Assembly (NCBI GenBank): GCA_033297075.1
Contig: MU858088.1
Span: 179,798-243,797, forward strand
Length of the DNA: 64,000 nt
Origin: Rhypophila decipiens
Taxonomy: Eukaryota > Ascomycota > Sordariomycetes > Sordariales > Naviculisporaceae
Direction of reading: 5' to 3'
Below, piece by piece: positions 12,355 through 24,652 of this stretch. Under the pieces are notes generated by a model. That model did not search any database. It was given only the letters and a program-made list of their open reading frames with translations, and was not told the origin of the DNA. Numbering within the stretch: position 1 is the first letter of the stretch; each line of letters opens with the position of its first letter. The position numbers were made by a program, and so were the translations under genes.

Positions 12355-13424
12355 TCACAGTATATCCATAAGCTTCTCAGCCACATAGTCGACATTGACG
12401 CCCCATGTCTCCGGCTTGCACTGAAGATACAGAACCCCATCCTCAATCACCGCCTCGTTATAACTCGAATCCTTGTCCGAGAGCTTGTCTACTATGCGAA
12501 AGGCCATCTCGTTCTTGTCCACAGCCTCGTTGAACGCCTCCTGGATCAGGTCATCGTCTCCAACCTTGATATACTTCATATGATAGACCAGTGCGTCAAA
12601 GTACTTCTTGGTGAAATCTCCCAAGTTCTTTTCCCAATCCTCTCTCAGCGAGTTCCCCTTCTTTTTGCTTTCTGCCTGGAGCTTGGTAAAGCTTTCCTCG
12701 AAATTGGGGCTCAACTTGACCTCGTCGTCGGGCTTGCCCATCAGCTCGGCAATACTATGCCTGGTCTCCGCGATGGTGGGATCATAGTCGGTACGGATTC
12801 CGAGACGAGTAAGGAAGCTCATGGGTCGACCGGCAGGGTCGGGCGCGACATTCAAGGCCTTGAAGAGATTATCCTCTCCACAAGCATAATCAATGTTCGT
12901 ACCGAGGCACCCCTCTACGAAAAGGATGCGGAATCTCCCGTCGAGAACGTCACAGCCGCCGTAGGAAAACCTCGGCGGGTTTGTCTCTTCGAGGTCCAGC
13001 GTCAGGACATGTGTGTGGCAGATGGTGTTGATCTCCTTGGCGAGGTCGGCGCTTTCGTAGCGTTGAGTGAGGTGTTTGAATTGGTAGATTGCGCCTTCGA
13101 TGTAGCTGTTGCTCGTGTTAGAGAACGGGGTTCAAGGTAATTAAGTAAGGGGAAGGCCTACCTCTTGATGCAGCTGCCGAGTGACTCCTTGGCGTAACCG
13201 TCGTTGTGGTAGGGCCAAATGGCGTTGGGCGTGATGTCAATGGTCCAGGTCTCGCCGAGGAGTTCGGAAAGTTGCTTCTCGAGATCATCCTTGTTGTTGT
13301 CATACTCGTCGCGCACTACACTGGGGTAAGTATGATGCCTCTTCCGTGTTGAGAGTTGTTTAGGAGACATACCATTCTTGCGGACGGCAAGGGAGAGCTT
13401 CGCGGCAGGCGGTAGACGGCCCAT
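12355..13424 (-). CDS. Protein of unknown function, 318 residues
   Basis: Three minus-strand exons: 13424-13373, 13315-13162 and 13105-12355. Introns are 57 bases (GTATGT...GTAG) and 56 bases (GTAGGC...CAG). The start is the ATG before GRLPPAAKLSLAVRKN. The protein is soluble and charged, without signal peptide or membrane segments. Visible blocks are ETWTIDITPNAIWPY, GSCIKSYIEGAIYQFKHL, FSYGGCDVLDGRFRILFVEG and a helical Lys/Glu-rich C-terminus. No family is recognised. The first intron is a multiple of three; its retention would add 19 mostly basic residues without a stop. The earlier AG of that intron (CCCCAG) would put a stop in frame, so the GTAG five bases later is preferred. It is divergent from the unknown gene at 14350. 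Confidence 0.72.
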
Positions 13425-14349
13425 GGTGACAATTTTGAGGATCAAGTATTGTTTGTTTTGGATCTTGGGAGAATGGCGGTGGTGGTTGATGTCAAGAGAC
13501 GTCAGGGAAATCCGTCTTTTATATGCCAACACATCGTCGCTCTTCTCCTGAGGCCAACATTACCCCCTGACGCCAATATTGCAACCATTGCGAGGGGACG
13601 GTGGATCATCGTGAGAGGTAGTAGCTCGTTGAAGAAGTTGACCGCCTCCTCATGTTGGCGTTTCGATATGCGATGACCGAAACAAATGTGGAAATGAGAC
13701 ACAATGGTCAGCCTGCACACATGGTTGGTCAATGAGGAGCTGAACGGCCCTTGACCAGGGAAACTACTGCTCAAGCTGCAGGGAAAGTGAGGGGTAACAA
13801 GTCGCCAGATGGAAGGCCAGAAACGACAAAGCCGATTCTTCAAGGATGCGCAGAGTTAGTGAATCATATTCTGCCTGGACATGTGGAGTGCTAGGAGGTA
13901 CAGAGTACAGAGTGAAAATAGCGGTGGGGATAGATCTCGTCCTCGGAAGCCCGACGTCCGCTTTGAGTGAATATTCCCCTGTCAGCTGCCTGCTTGGCTG
14001 TCGTCTCAGGGGTGGTTTTACACGTAATGGTAGAGCTAAAATCAGCCTCAAAGGAAGGTACCTTGAAGGTACCTTGCCAAGCCCGCGTTCAGCTCTGCCT
14101 TGGCGGTCAACAGACTCCGGGAAGGAGGACTGGTGGGGGGTTTTGTTTCTGCAGCATGCAGCTCTTGAGAACCGTCACATCCACGTCTCTCTTGTTCGTA
14201 TCGTTAATGACCCAGGATTATTGAGCAAACGGCTGCCTCCCTCGAATATTTCCCAACAAGGTATCGCATACCCACACATATCACCCAAATACATGTAGCG
14301 GAAGCCAGGCAACGAAGCCGTCGCGACTTGCGCCAGTCTGCCCACGAAA
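13425..14349. promoter_or_regulatory. Divergent intergenic region between two genes of unknown function
   Basis: This 925-base interval must hold the promoters of both flanking genes, which are transcribed away from each other. The sequence shows a paired palindromic element at 14055-14076. No TATA box can be assigned with confidence. Co-regulation of the two genes is only a possibility suggested by the layout. Confidence 0.5.
14055..14076. promoter_or_regulatory. Tandem pair of palindromic AAGGTACCTT sites
   Basis: The 11-base unit AAGGTACCTTG occurs twice, back to back. The first ten bases of each copy form a perfect palindrome around GGTACC. It lies about 275 bases upstream of the start at 14350. 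A binding site for a dimeric regulator is plausible, but no known factor is assigned. Confidence 0.5.
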
Positions 14350-15524
14350 ATGATGAAGCAGGGTGAAGCCAACGTCCCAGGGACCCTGTAAGAACCCTCC
14401 ACCATGGAACCTGCCGAGCTTACTACCAATATTAACACATCATAGCTCCCTCCAAGCCCGGCTCGGGATTCGGAACCATTGGGACCGCGCCGACTCGGTG
14501 GTCAAGGACCATTTCTTTAAGTTGGAAACCGTTCTCGGCCACAAGGTCGTCAGCAACCCAGAATGGCCCCTCCTCCTCGCCGAACTCCATGACCTCTTCC
14601 CAGATGGCCGTGAGCAAGTTGCCAACATTGCCGAGACTGTCCAGGTCTGGGTCAAGTCAATGCTGGACCTTCTCGACCCAGAGGATGCCTGGGCCGACAA
14701 GGTACTGGAGAAGACGGCAAACAGCGCCGGAGAGTTGAGACTGTTCCTCGATGTCAACGCCAACCTCGACAAGCCGGTGACATCTTGGTCCGAGGGCCAG
14801 CAAGGGTTCGTCATCACCCTGCCCAGAAATGTGCGCGTCCAGCCGAACGAGCTGTTTCCTGTTTTCCGTGGTCAGCTCTACGCCTGTTTCGACGAGAAGA
14901 AGCAAACGGCGCAGGCCGATAAGGCGGACGACTGGGCCGACGTCGAGGTCGATACCACGACCGGGACCCCCATGGTGATCGACCAACAGACCAGCACGTC
15001 GACGTCGATACAGGCGGCTGGCAGCAGCACGCCCCAAGCCTCGCCGTACCTCCCAACGGTGGCCTCCCTCCCTCGACCAGACGAGCTTTTGAGCAAGCCG
15101 CCCTACCATCTCCTCCTGCGCCAGTCAGCGCGAGGCTTCATTGAGATCCAATGTAGCCACAGTCCCTCTCTCCAGCTCCTGGCATATTATTTCCGCAAGT
15201 GGTGTCGTGTGAACCACCAAGACACGAGAAATGTAAAGTACCAGGCCAAAAGAAACAAATATGCATGTGTAGCGACTAACAACAAAACAGCCCCCGGCCA
15301 TCACTGTGACCCTCCACCAATGCGCCTTTGCCCTGGGCGAGATGTTTGACCGGCTGACCTTGAGTGTGCACGACATCCGGTACGTGGACAGGTTCCAGCC
15401 CACTGTCCCCATGATACTTGTCATGATTGAGCGGCTTTTGGGGTTCAAGGCGGTATCCTCGCAGTCTCAGGGAGACGTCTGGCATTTTCGGAGGGATACT
15501 GAGATCGTCAAGACAGTCTTGTAA
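14350..15524 (+). CDS. Protein of unknown function, 352 residues
   Basis: Three exons, 14350-14387, 14446-15232 and 15291-15524, with introns of 58 bases (GTAAGA, ATTAAC, ATAG) and 58 bases (GTAAAG, ACTAAC, ACAG). The short first exon (MMKQGEANVPGT) supplies the start. Without it the frame would have to begin inside a sequence that reads as an intron. The protein has an N-terminal helical part (RADSVVKDHFFKLETVLGHKV...), a low-complexity Thr/Ser/Gln linker (about 195-235), and a C-terminal domain with LLLRQSARGFIEIQCSH, LAYYFRKWCRVNH and ITVTLHQCAFALGEMFDRL. There is no signal peptide, membrane segment or motif that I recognise. The flanking divergent gene is equally unfamiliar, so context does not help. 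Confidence 0.7.
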
Positions 15525-16479
15525 AGGGATTTTACATCTGTCCTGCTGGGTTCGGAAAAGGAATTGGGTCGATCAAAATCTGGTTGGCCATAATGCACCT
15601 GATAGATAGCATCAGGTCACGCTGCGTGGTCCCTCATCTTGATGGCCAAGACGTGATGAAAGGGGCAGGCGGGGAGAGTTGGCTGGGAGGAGGTTCAACG
15701 TTCAGCCCTATGATGGGCAATGGAACTAGGTACACTTAGTTTCGCGACTCTTCATCTAGCGAGCATTGTCATTTCAACTTCTTCGAGACTTCTCGATGGC
15801 GCGTATCCGTATAAAGGGTTGGAAACGGTGTCACTGGTGGCACTAGCCCTGTGCTTCCGTGGAAGAGACCAAATCGCCTGGGTTCATAACTCCAGCCCCC
15901 TTTTAATTCCAACATCATACTGATAAGGCAGGTGCCAAAATACACAAACTACCAAATTTGGCATGTCATGAAAATTGTAACAGTGGATATGGGTGGAGAG
16001 AACCCTCAGTCTTGAGAAGCTTCCAATCTCTTGGCAGATGTCGCGGACGTGACGGAGAAAAAAATTTGAGACAACAGCCCTCCAGTTATCGCTTTTGTCT
16101 GGGCAATGGTTCCCGCGGTCCCACTCGTGAACCTCTCGACGTCACAGCTGATGGTCCGTGTACACTACCACAGGGCTTGATTGCGCTAAGCCGGTCGGGT
16201 ATTAGCGCCGCTCCAGAGTGCTAAATTGGCCCACTAAAGCCGGCCAGATGGAGACCAGGACGGATGAAGGCGGCCAAAAAAGAGCTCCACCAACAAGTCC
16301 ATTTTGTTTGCGGCATTTCAACTCTGTTCTGCCCTCCAGTTTCGTCTTGATTTTGTTGCTTGCCCGACCGGTCCGTCCAACAACTCCAAACTCTTTTCCT
16401 ACACACCAACAAACCAAAGATACCCTTCCCTCCCAGACCACTCCCCTCCTCTTCGTCGGTATTCTTTCAATTTCACACA
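15525..16479. other. Spacer and IDH1 promoter
   Basis: About 950 bases without a supported gene. The last 200 bases are pyrimidine-rich and end in CACACA before the IDH1 ATG, which fits a housekeeping promoter and leader. Confidence 0.5.
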
Positions 16480-17862
16480 ATGCTGTCCAGAAACACCAGA
16501 GTGGCCTCGGTATGTCCTTATCTCGAGCTAGGCCCGATCGCATCTTCAATTGGGCTTCTCCACTCCTGCGAGCAACTCTCGTCGCCTTGGAGCCTCGATG
16601 GGCCTCAATTACCTAGAAGCGCAAATCTTCAAACTGACTGACTCTCTTGCCCAAATCTAGCGCCTCCTCCGGGCCGCTGCTCAACCCGCCAACCGCATCA
16701 ACGGCGCGCGCACTTTCGCCAGCGTCAGCGATCCCGCCCAGACCCTCCAGTCCGACATTTTCAAGCCCACAAAGTACGGCGGCAAGTACACCGTCACTCT
16801 CATTCCCGGTGATGGTATCGGTGCCGAGGTGGCCGAGTCGGTCAAGACGATTTTCAAGGCCGACAATGTGCCTATCACGTGGGAGCAGATCGATGTAACC
16901 GGCTTGGACGATGCGACGGCGACTATCCGCACCGAGGACACATTCGCAGAGGCCGTTGCCTCTCTCCGGAGGAACAAGCTCGGCCTGAAGGGCATTCTCC
17001 ACACTCCCATCAGCCGATCTGGCCACTCTTCCTTCAACGTTGCTCTCCGTCAGGAGCTCGACATCTACGCCTCCATCTCCCTGGTCAAGAATATCCCCGG
17101 CCTCCAGACCCGCCACAAGGATGTCGATCTCTGCATCATCCGTGAGAACACCGAGGGTGAATACAGCGGTCTCGAGCACCAGAGCGTGCCCGGCGTCGTC
17201 GAGTCGCTCAAGATCATCACGCGCGCCAAGTCTGAGCGCATTGCCAAGTTCGCCTTCAGCTTCGCGCTCGCCAACAACCGCAAGAAGGTTACCTGCATCC
17301 ACAAGGCCAACATCATGAAGTTGGCCGACGGTCTCTTCCGTGGAACCTTCAACAGACTGGCCAAGGACTTCCCCCAGCTCGAGGCCAACGACATGATTGT
17401 CGACAACGCTTCCATGCAGTGCGTCAGCAGGCCGCAGCAGTTCGACGTCATGGTCATGCCCAACCTGTACGGTGGTATCCTTTCCAACATTGCCGCCGCT
17501 CTTGTCGGTGGCCCCGGTGTCGTCCCTGGATGCAACATGGGCCGTGACGTTGCCGTCTTCGAGCCCGGTTGCAGACACGTCGGTCTCGACATCAAGGGCA
17601 AGGACCAGGCCAACCCCACTGCTCTCCTCCTCAGCGGAACCATGCTCCTCCGCCACCTCGGCCTTGACGAGCACGCCAACCGCATTTCCAACGCCGTCTA
17701 TGACGTGATTGCCCAGGGGTAAGTCACTTGTGGAGCTCGATGATATGGAAACCGTTTTGCTAATCCCCTTGCAGCAAGGTCCGCACTCCCGATATGGGCG
17801 GCAACAGCACCAACCACGAGTTCACCCGCGCCATCCTCGACTCCATGGAGAAGGCTCTTTAA
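16480..17862 (+). CDS. IDH1: Mitochondrial NAD-dependent isocitrate dehydrogenase, subunit 1 (regulatory)
   Basis: Three exons: 16480-16509, 16661-17718 and 17775-17862 (391 residues). The N-terminus (MLSRNTRVASRLLRAAAQPANR...) is rich in Arg and Ala with no acidic residue, a classic mitochondrial presequence. The body matches the yeast Idh1 line: TLIPGDGIGAEVAESV, LKGILHTPIS, IRENTEGEYSGLEHQSVPGVVESLK, HKANIMKLADGLFR, DNASMQCVSRPQQFDV, NLYGGILSNIAAALVGGPG, and the C-terminal GGNSTNHEFTRAIL. With IDH2 it forms the allosteric octamer that oxidises isocitrate to 2-oxoglutarate in the TCA cycle. Idh1 is the subunit that binds AMP and citrate. The intron after codon 10 falls inside the presequence. 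Reading frames and splice consensus all agree. Confidence 0.96.
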
Positions 17863-20800
17863 ATCTGTTTGACACGACTACCTAGGAACCGACATGTTTT
17901 GCGCTCGCCTGCGCTGTATGATCTGGCTCCAATCGTGCACCGATCCCCTATCTACCTATAGAAAGCCGGAGCGACGATTTTGAACTGGCGAAAGATACCA
18001 ATGAATGGGAAACCAGGAGTTAATTTGACGACCGGAGATGATAGAATGAACAAGAGTGGCTGGCTTGGGAGGGACAGCCACCCCGCCCCTTGTACTGTAC
18101 TTAGTAGAGTGGTTATTTATACGCAATGATTTACTTTGTTATCTTTCATCCCGTCAGTGGAGCGATCTCACTTGCCGCTTTGTATTCTCCGGCGATGCAG
18201 TTACACGTTTCATTTTGGGATCTGGTATATGCGTCTTTGGATCAGCGCACGTTCTTTGGTTGGATGGCCTGGTTGCAGGGAAAGTTGCGAGTGACATAAC
18301 GGGGAGAAAGGCCCCATTAAATTCCTCTCCGGGAATCTGAAAAAGGGGCCAAGAACAGAAGAAAAACCAGACAAACCGAAGCCTACTCCAGCCAGTAGCG
18401 TCTTTACTGATTTGGCATTTCTCATTCGCCGTCTTGGGTATCAATCCGGAAATTGCATCCAAACTTGTCGGCCAAGAGCAATGGCGGCACATTGTTCCTG
18501 CATTCAGCTCCATGCTTGTCAGGTTACCTGCCCCTGAGGCTCCGATGCTGTGGTATGGAACACGCAAAGTTTCTTTGGAGAATTATATACGGTGCAGGTA
18601 CATGACGGCGTACACGACATTCCACGGGTTGCAAATCGCCGTCGGGAATTTTATATTCTGGTGGAGTCTCTTGGAGCGCACAGAATCAACTGGGAGACTC
18701 ATTTGCTGTTTTATATGGCGAGATGAGAGATATCGAATAACTGGATGCCTGCCGGCCCAGATACGGCTCCCGAGCTTTCCGGTGAGATTGACCGCGAGCC
18801 CATCCGGGTTATGGGTTTCCGTATTTTACCGTATGGTGGGTGGATATCTGACATGAAAACAAGCTTTTAGCCGTTTAATCGCTTTGAACAGGGGTGGGTC
18901 TTGTTACGGATGAACTTTAGCTGACATGCATGTTCGTCCCGTCTTGATATGGGATGAACTTGAATATGAGATGAACTTGACATGAGGAGCACTGGCCCCT
19001 GCTACTTGAATATCTTCTATCTTTATACCACTGCAACAAAGCTTCGAATCCAACCCAACACCTCACCAAGGAGCCCCCCTATTATCAACTATAATCAAGA
19101 TCTCTTAAACTACAAAAGGTTTCTGGAATACACATCTTGCATTGCAGCAGCATAGCAACGATTTCTGGCCAAATATTATACGACGCAAATACGAAGGACC
19201 AGCGCAGACACGCACGACATATGTACATATAGGACAATCCTCAGGCCCGATATTCCGCCAACGATGCAGAAGCTTTGGTCCTCTGGTCAAGGCAGGACGG
19301 AGGAATGAGTTCGGGCCTGGCACGCACGTGGCTGTGTTGTGTCACTTGGATTCAGGGGCACATCAGCCCAGCTCGTCGGTGGAGTAAATACGGCGTATGT
19401 GGACCAGACATTGACCGGTGTAGGGCTGTCCGCTGATGTGATTGATGAGGAAACCTCACACCTCAAGATACTGCACGTCGTGCCTACAGGTACGTAATGA
19501 ACGGTCTTTGAATGCGAACTTGTTACGCTTTATAGTAGGTGGTACGTGTATTGTGTTACAATGGCTTGATATGACCGGTCGGTAGCTTCAACGGTTCTCT
19601 CTCTGCTGTGCCTTTCGTACCCGGTCAGGAGACTCACCTCATGTACGGAGTACGTAATGTTGACTGGGTATCGTCAGGCACACCATACACCGAAACGGCG
19701 ACGGACCAAATAGAATTCAAGCAAGGAGATCCCCGTCCCGGCCGTCCGCCCACCTGTCAGCGGTACGACCCGGGTAGGTGGTAATATTGATATTGGAGGT
19801 TCCGCGGCCTTCGCTTCCAGAATCTTTCGACTCTGGGTCAGCTGTCAACCGATGTGGCTGATAATTTGGTCCTTGAACCTTTTGTCAGATGCAGCGGACG
19901 GCTTGTAGATCTCAGTTCTGGCTGAACCAATCATGTTCCATTCTCTTTAATAAGAATGATTGACCGGGCACCCGGGTTCTTTTGATGTCTTCTTAATCTG
20001 GTTTTGGGTGGGAATTCATTAATATCCAGACCAGCCATTGGATGCCCGGTCTGCGGCTCTGCGTCGCAATGCCAATTTATACTCGGGGCTCGTATTCACG
20101 TCTCGTTCTCATTCTTCGATTTTTCAAATGTCGAGCTACGAACCACAGTCTACGACAGGCGCAGGATGCAGTGAAAAGCAAATCCGATGGCAGAGCTCCG
20201 GGTCATCTCTGAGGAGGTTGGTTGGCTGATTTACTTTTTCGTAACCTAACCATGCCGGGACTCGCAGACCTGACTGGTCTAGAGTTTTGACTACAGTAGA
20301 TTGATTCCTAGTCTCGCCCTTTAAGGATTCTCAGCTTCACTGGCCCAGCCTGTCAATTTCATAGCGCTGCCCATGATGTTGGGACCAGCTGGAGCTAGAA
20401 GACGAAACCAAAACCGCGGATCACCCGCCAACCAGGTTTGTTTAATAGATTTACCCTAAAACCGAAGACCTGCCACCAGGTAATACAAGTACGTAAACGG
20501 GAATCCAGCACCTGTGTCGTTAGGCAAACTCACACTATTTCCGGTCTATGGGATTCCCACCCCGGTGACATAACGCACATGCATACACATAACAGCAGGG
20601 GTCCAATTTGTTCACCGTTCATGCATCTAATCTCGCCCGCCTTCCCGCGTCCCGACATCCATGTAGCTAGATATGCATCAACCTCCATCCATACCGATAC
20701 ATGACTGGACAGCCCAGCCATGCTGAAGCTATGACTTTGGCTGGAAAAGGAGCTACGAAAATATCACGCCTCACCTCGTCATCTTGTGCTCTGTTCTCGA

Positions 20801-21219
20801 CCAGCGGAATCTTCGGCCCTGCTCGTCCCACCTCGCACCCGTCCCTGACCTGTACCTCCATGTTCCCCACCCATGAACGAACAAACAGCTGGGCCAGGCA
20901 GCCCAGGCACGCGGAGAGGCGTAGCACGAAAGAAACAAAAAAACATCATTGGTCTTCTAGGACGTGACACACTAGAACCCTGAGAATTCACGCCGTCGCC
21001 TGCCTTCTTCCAATATGGCCGTCCCATGTGATGTGGGCAGGAATAGGGGCTCAGTCAGTCAGTTGGTCGGCTGGGGCTGTGGTGAGAATGTGCCGCAGAT
21101 TCTCATCAAGTCTGGAAATGTAGGATGTATAAGAGATGTTCGTTGTCCTCCTTCCTCAGAGTTTTTGTTTTGGGACATCATTCACCACATCAACAGTTTC
21201 ATATCATCATTAGGAAGCA
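17863..21219. other. Gene-free region, about 3.4 kb
   Basis: Apart from the IDH1 3' flank and the tyrosinase promoter I see no gene. Open frames are under about 140 codons and unlike proteins. The motif GATGAACTT recurs three times within about 18909-18980. No tRNA, long repeat or mobile element was recognised. Confidence 0.5.
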
Positions 21220-23294
21220 ATGGTTCGCGTTTTATTCGGTCTCGTCGTCGCTGTGGCGACGGTGAGCAATGCTCAGAATATCGCCGTCACTGGTGTTCCT
21301 ACCAAGCCCGGCCCCAATGGTGAGTTGATACCTGGATCCCTATATGGCAGCATTGGCACTGACATGAACAACAGGAGCGGTCCCTATCCGCAGAGAGTTC
21401 CGTGACCTGCAGAAGAACTTCCCGGACCAGTTCAACCTGTTCATCTTGGGCCTGAACGACTTCCAGGCAATGAATGAAAAGGATATGCAGTCATACTACC
21501 AGATCTCTGGCATCCATGGCATGCCTTACAAGCCCTGGAACGGTGTGGTCAGCACCTCGGACTGGGAAGAGACGGGCGGATTCGGTGGCTATTGCACGCA
21601 TTCATCCATCTTGTTTGCGCCATGGCATCGTCCCTATATTGCTCTTTGGGAGGTATGTTGGACACGTTGCCATCCTTCCCGTCCTTGATCACTCGAGCAT
21701 GTAGAGACTGACATGCCACTAGCAAAACCTCTACGCCTCGGTCCAGAGAGTAGCTGCCCGGTTCCCGGCCGGGAGGCTGCGGAACAAGTACGTCGCCGCG
21801 GCCAAAGACTTCCGCTCTCCCTACTGGGACTGGGCCATGAAGCCTCCCAACAACGGCGATGCCTTCCCAAGCCTCTTCGTCTCCCGCAACATCTCGGTAA
21901 TCGGCACGGACGGCAGAAACAAAACCGTCAGAAACCCGCTCCACCGCTTCGACTTCCACCCTGTAAACCCCTCTGCCGGTGATTTTGACGAGAGCTTTTC
22001 CCGCTGGAACTACACCATCCGCTACCCCAACGCGGCCGAATTTGGCGTCTCCCACGACGAGGTCATCTCGGGCATCCTCGCCAACGAAATGGCCTCGCTG
22101 CGAAGCAACGTCGGGCTGCTCCTCATGTCCTACAAGGACTTTGACGCCTTTACCTACTCCCAGTGGGACTCCGAGACGGACCCAGGCCGATACGGCTCTC
22201 TTGAAGACGTCCACAACAGAATCCACGACGTGACCGGAGGCAGAGGGCACATGTCGTACCTCTCAGTCTCGGCCTTTGACCCTTTATTCTGGATGCACCA
22301 CATCAACGTCGACAGGCTCTGGGCCATCTGGCAAGACCTCCAGCCCAACTCATTCATGTCCCCCAAGCCAGCACCCTACCCATCCACTTTCTCCACAAAC
22401 TGGAAGCAAACCGAAGACCGCAACTCTCCTCTCATCCCATTCTGGGACAACACAGGATCCAAATTCTGGACCTCAGAAGAGATCCGAAACTCAACCACCA
22501 CCTTTGGCTACGCATACCCCGAGACCCAGGAATGGCTCTACAACGGCAACAACACGGCCTACCAAGCCTCCATCAAAAGCGCAGTCTCCAAAATGTACCA
22601 GATGAACGTCTTTAACCGCGCAATGGACGACATGCGCCCCGTCTCCAAGCGTTCCTCCCTCTCTGCCCGTCGCAGACAACAACAAACCGACGGCCCGGTC
22701 CCCCCGCCCCTCCAGCACCTAGCCCCAAACAACACCTACACGGAATACATCTTCAACATCCGCGCCTCCAAGATCGGCATGGGCGATTCCTTCCGCATCT
22801 TCGCCTTCCTCGGCCCCTACGACAAGTCCAACCCTGCAAACTGGCACATGGAGAAGAACCTCGTCGGCAGAGTGTCCATCCTCTCCCGCGACATGGGGAA
22901 TAACAACAACTCGACCGCAGGGTCGCCCAGAATGGACCCCTCCACGCTCATGACCAGCGGCACGATCCCGCTTACTTCTGCGCTCCTGGCCGACATCATC
23001 ATGCAGGACAACTTCATGGAGGGTTCGGAGCCGCTGCAGTCGCTCACGCCCGAAAAGGTCGTTCCGTACTTGCAGAAGAATCTTGATTGGAAGGCCACCA
23101 TGTTTGGCAGTGATGAGGAGGTTGATCTGATGGAGATTCCTATGCTGGAGATTAGTGTCGCCAGCACGTCGGTCAAGCTGACGGACGAGGGGATTCCCGA
23201 GTTTGAGAGTGAGTGGGTTGTTCAGAAGGAGGCCACCATGGGCCGGGCTGGTGGTATGGTTGATGAGCAAACTTGCCATGGCAATTATTGTTGA
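21220..23294 (+). CDS. Secreted tyrosinase (polyphenol oxidase)
   Basis: Three exons (21220-21319, 21375-21652, 21723-23294) give 649 residues. [18 protein letters not shown] is a signal peptide. The type-3 copper centre is complete. CuA: His81 (GIHGMPY), His109 in GYCTHSS with Cys107 placed for the usual Cys-His thioether, and His118 in APWHRPY. CuB: His290 and His294 (VHNRIHD), the GRGHM motif, and [12 protein letters not shown] (His318/319). The enzyme hydroxylates monophenols and oxidises o-diphenols to quinones, the entry to melanin and to phenolic oxidation. After the catalytic core a roughly 220-residue C-terminal region follows, with a beta-rich block ([23 protein letters not shown]). 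In fungal tyrosinases this part covers the active site until it is cleaved. Secretion distinguishes it from intracellular mushroom forms. Confidence 0.94.
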
Positions 23295-23746
23295 GCAGGG
23301 GGCCGAAGAGGTCCAGCTAGTGGTAGAATGAGAGTGTGATGAGTGAGATGGAAGACTTGGGTTCATCTTGCGACGTTCATCTTTTCTTTTCGCTTTTCTT
23401 CCTTCCTTTCTTTGGTTCTGTTTTCTGGTTGGTTTTTTGTGTTATTGCATGATAGAGAACACCTTGTTGGATAAGTAATACCATGTACTAGTATGGTTAC
23501 CATGGTGGTATATTTGTATTTGGACACTGTCCTGCTTTGAGTTATGACTAGAACTGAGAAATGAAAAAGAAATGTTCTGCAGTTATTCCTTTCATGGGTA
23601 TCAATAGTATTTTTGACAGGGCAAATAGCTGAATGTGTCTCTAATATGTAAAAACAGGAAGGCTGACAGACATTTCCTTTTGCCCAAGAACCTGAACGCC
23701 GCCCGATGCAATGCAAAAATGAACAAAAAGAAGCAGACAAGACCGT
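23295..23746. other. Spacer between convergent genes
   Basis: This holds the 3' flanks of tyrosinase and BUD23. A T/C-rich stretch (23380-23430) follows the tyrosinase stop. No gene is seen. Confidence 0.5.
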
Positions 23747-24652
23747 CTAAAACTGAATCTTTCGTTTCCGTCCCGTATATTTGGACGTAGCCTTGACGAT
23801 CTTGCCCTTCCGCTCCATCTGCTCCTTCTTCTTGATGATCCACGCCTTGCTGCCCTTCTTAATCTCCCCCTTGCCACTCTTGTTGCCATTCCTCCTGTGG
23901 TCTACCACATCCACGCCATCCATGCCCTCGACCACGCCCGTGATATCCTTGCCGCCCGTCGCAGACTGCCCCACCGTCAACACCAAATACAATTTCGCAT
24001 TCTTAGTCTCGGGATCGTCCTCTAACAAACCCGCACCGAATCCAGCCTTCACCGCGGCCGAGGTGATCATCTGCTTTTGCACATCATTCTTGGGATAAAA
24101 CTGACACACTGCTCGCCCGCCCCGTTTCAGCGACACATATAAACCGTTGAAGAACCTCGAAAGTCGTCCGGCAGGCGAGGTGTCGCTGCTCTCGGCATTA
24201 CAAAGCCACTGGATCGCAGAGATGCTAATCGCCGCGTCGAATGTGCCCGGTCGGAAAGGAACACCCTGACCAATGTCGGCAAGCATGAGATCGCCTTCGA
24301 CGTCTCGTTGGAGGGCCACGTCGAGCATCGAGGGGCTAATGTCCATGCCCACCCAGACGTGGGGGCCGCCTTCATCGGCAGGAACTTCGGAGAGGATCTC
24401 GCCTGAGAGGCCGCTGCCACAGCCGACGTCGAGGATGAATGAGGGGGTCTTGAGATCGAGCAGCTCGAGCGCGCGCTGGGTCATGGCCGCTTGGATGTTT
24501 TTTATGCGCGAGGAGGTGGTGTATTTGCGTGCTTCGGTGTCATCGTAGTGGATGTCGGCCGCGCTGTTGAGCTGTGTTAGGGTTGTTCATATCGTCTGTG
24601 TCTTGTGCTGAAATCCCATCAAGACTTACAGGGTATCCTCAGGGCGCGACAT
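23747..24652 (-). CDS. BUD23: 18S rRNA (guanine-N7)-methyltransferase Bud23
   Basis: Two minus-strand exons, 24652-24630 (MSRPEDT) and 24563-23747, with a 66-base intron, give 279 residues. The SAM-binding motif I reads ILDVGCGSGLSGEIL, followed by VGMDISPSML and LADIGQGVPFRPGTFDAAIS. The characteristic ISAIQWLC block of the Bud23/WBSCR22 family follows. The C-terminus is Lys/Arg-rich (KKGSKAWIIKKKEQMERKGK, SKYTGRKRKIQF), matching the WBS_methylT extension that acts as a nucleolar targeting and rRNA-binding tail. The enzyme, activated by Trm112, methylates a guanine in 18S rRNA (G1575 in yeast) and supports small-subunit export. The very short first exon is supported by the conserved MSRPE start. 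It is divergent from SVP26. Confidence 0.95.

Noticed and set aside
16613..17674. 353-codon minus-strand frame opposite IDH1
   Set aside because: It is the mirror of IDH1 codon usage (GAC/GTC/CTC on the coding strand). IDH1 explains the locus fully.
21549..22250. 233-codon minus-strand frame opposite tyrosinase
   Set aside because: It is antisense to conserved copper-binding exons, so it is a shadow of the real gene.
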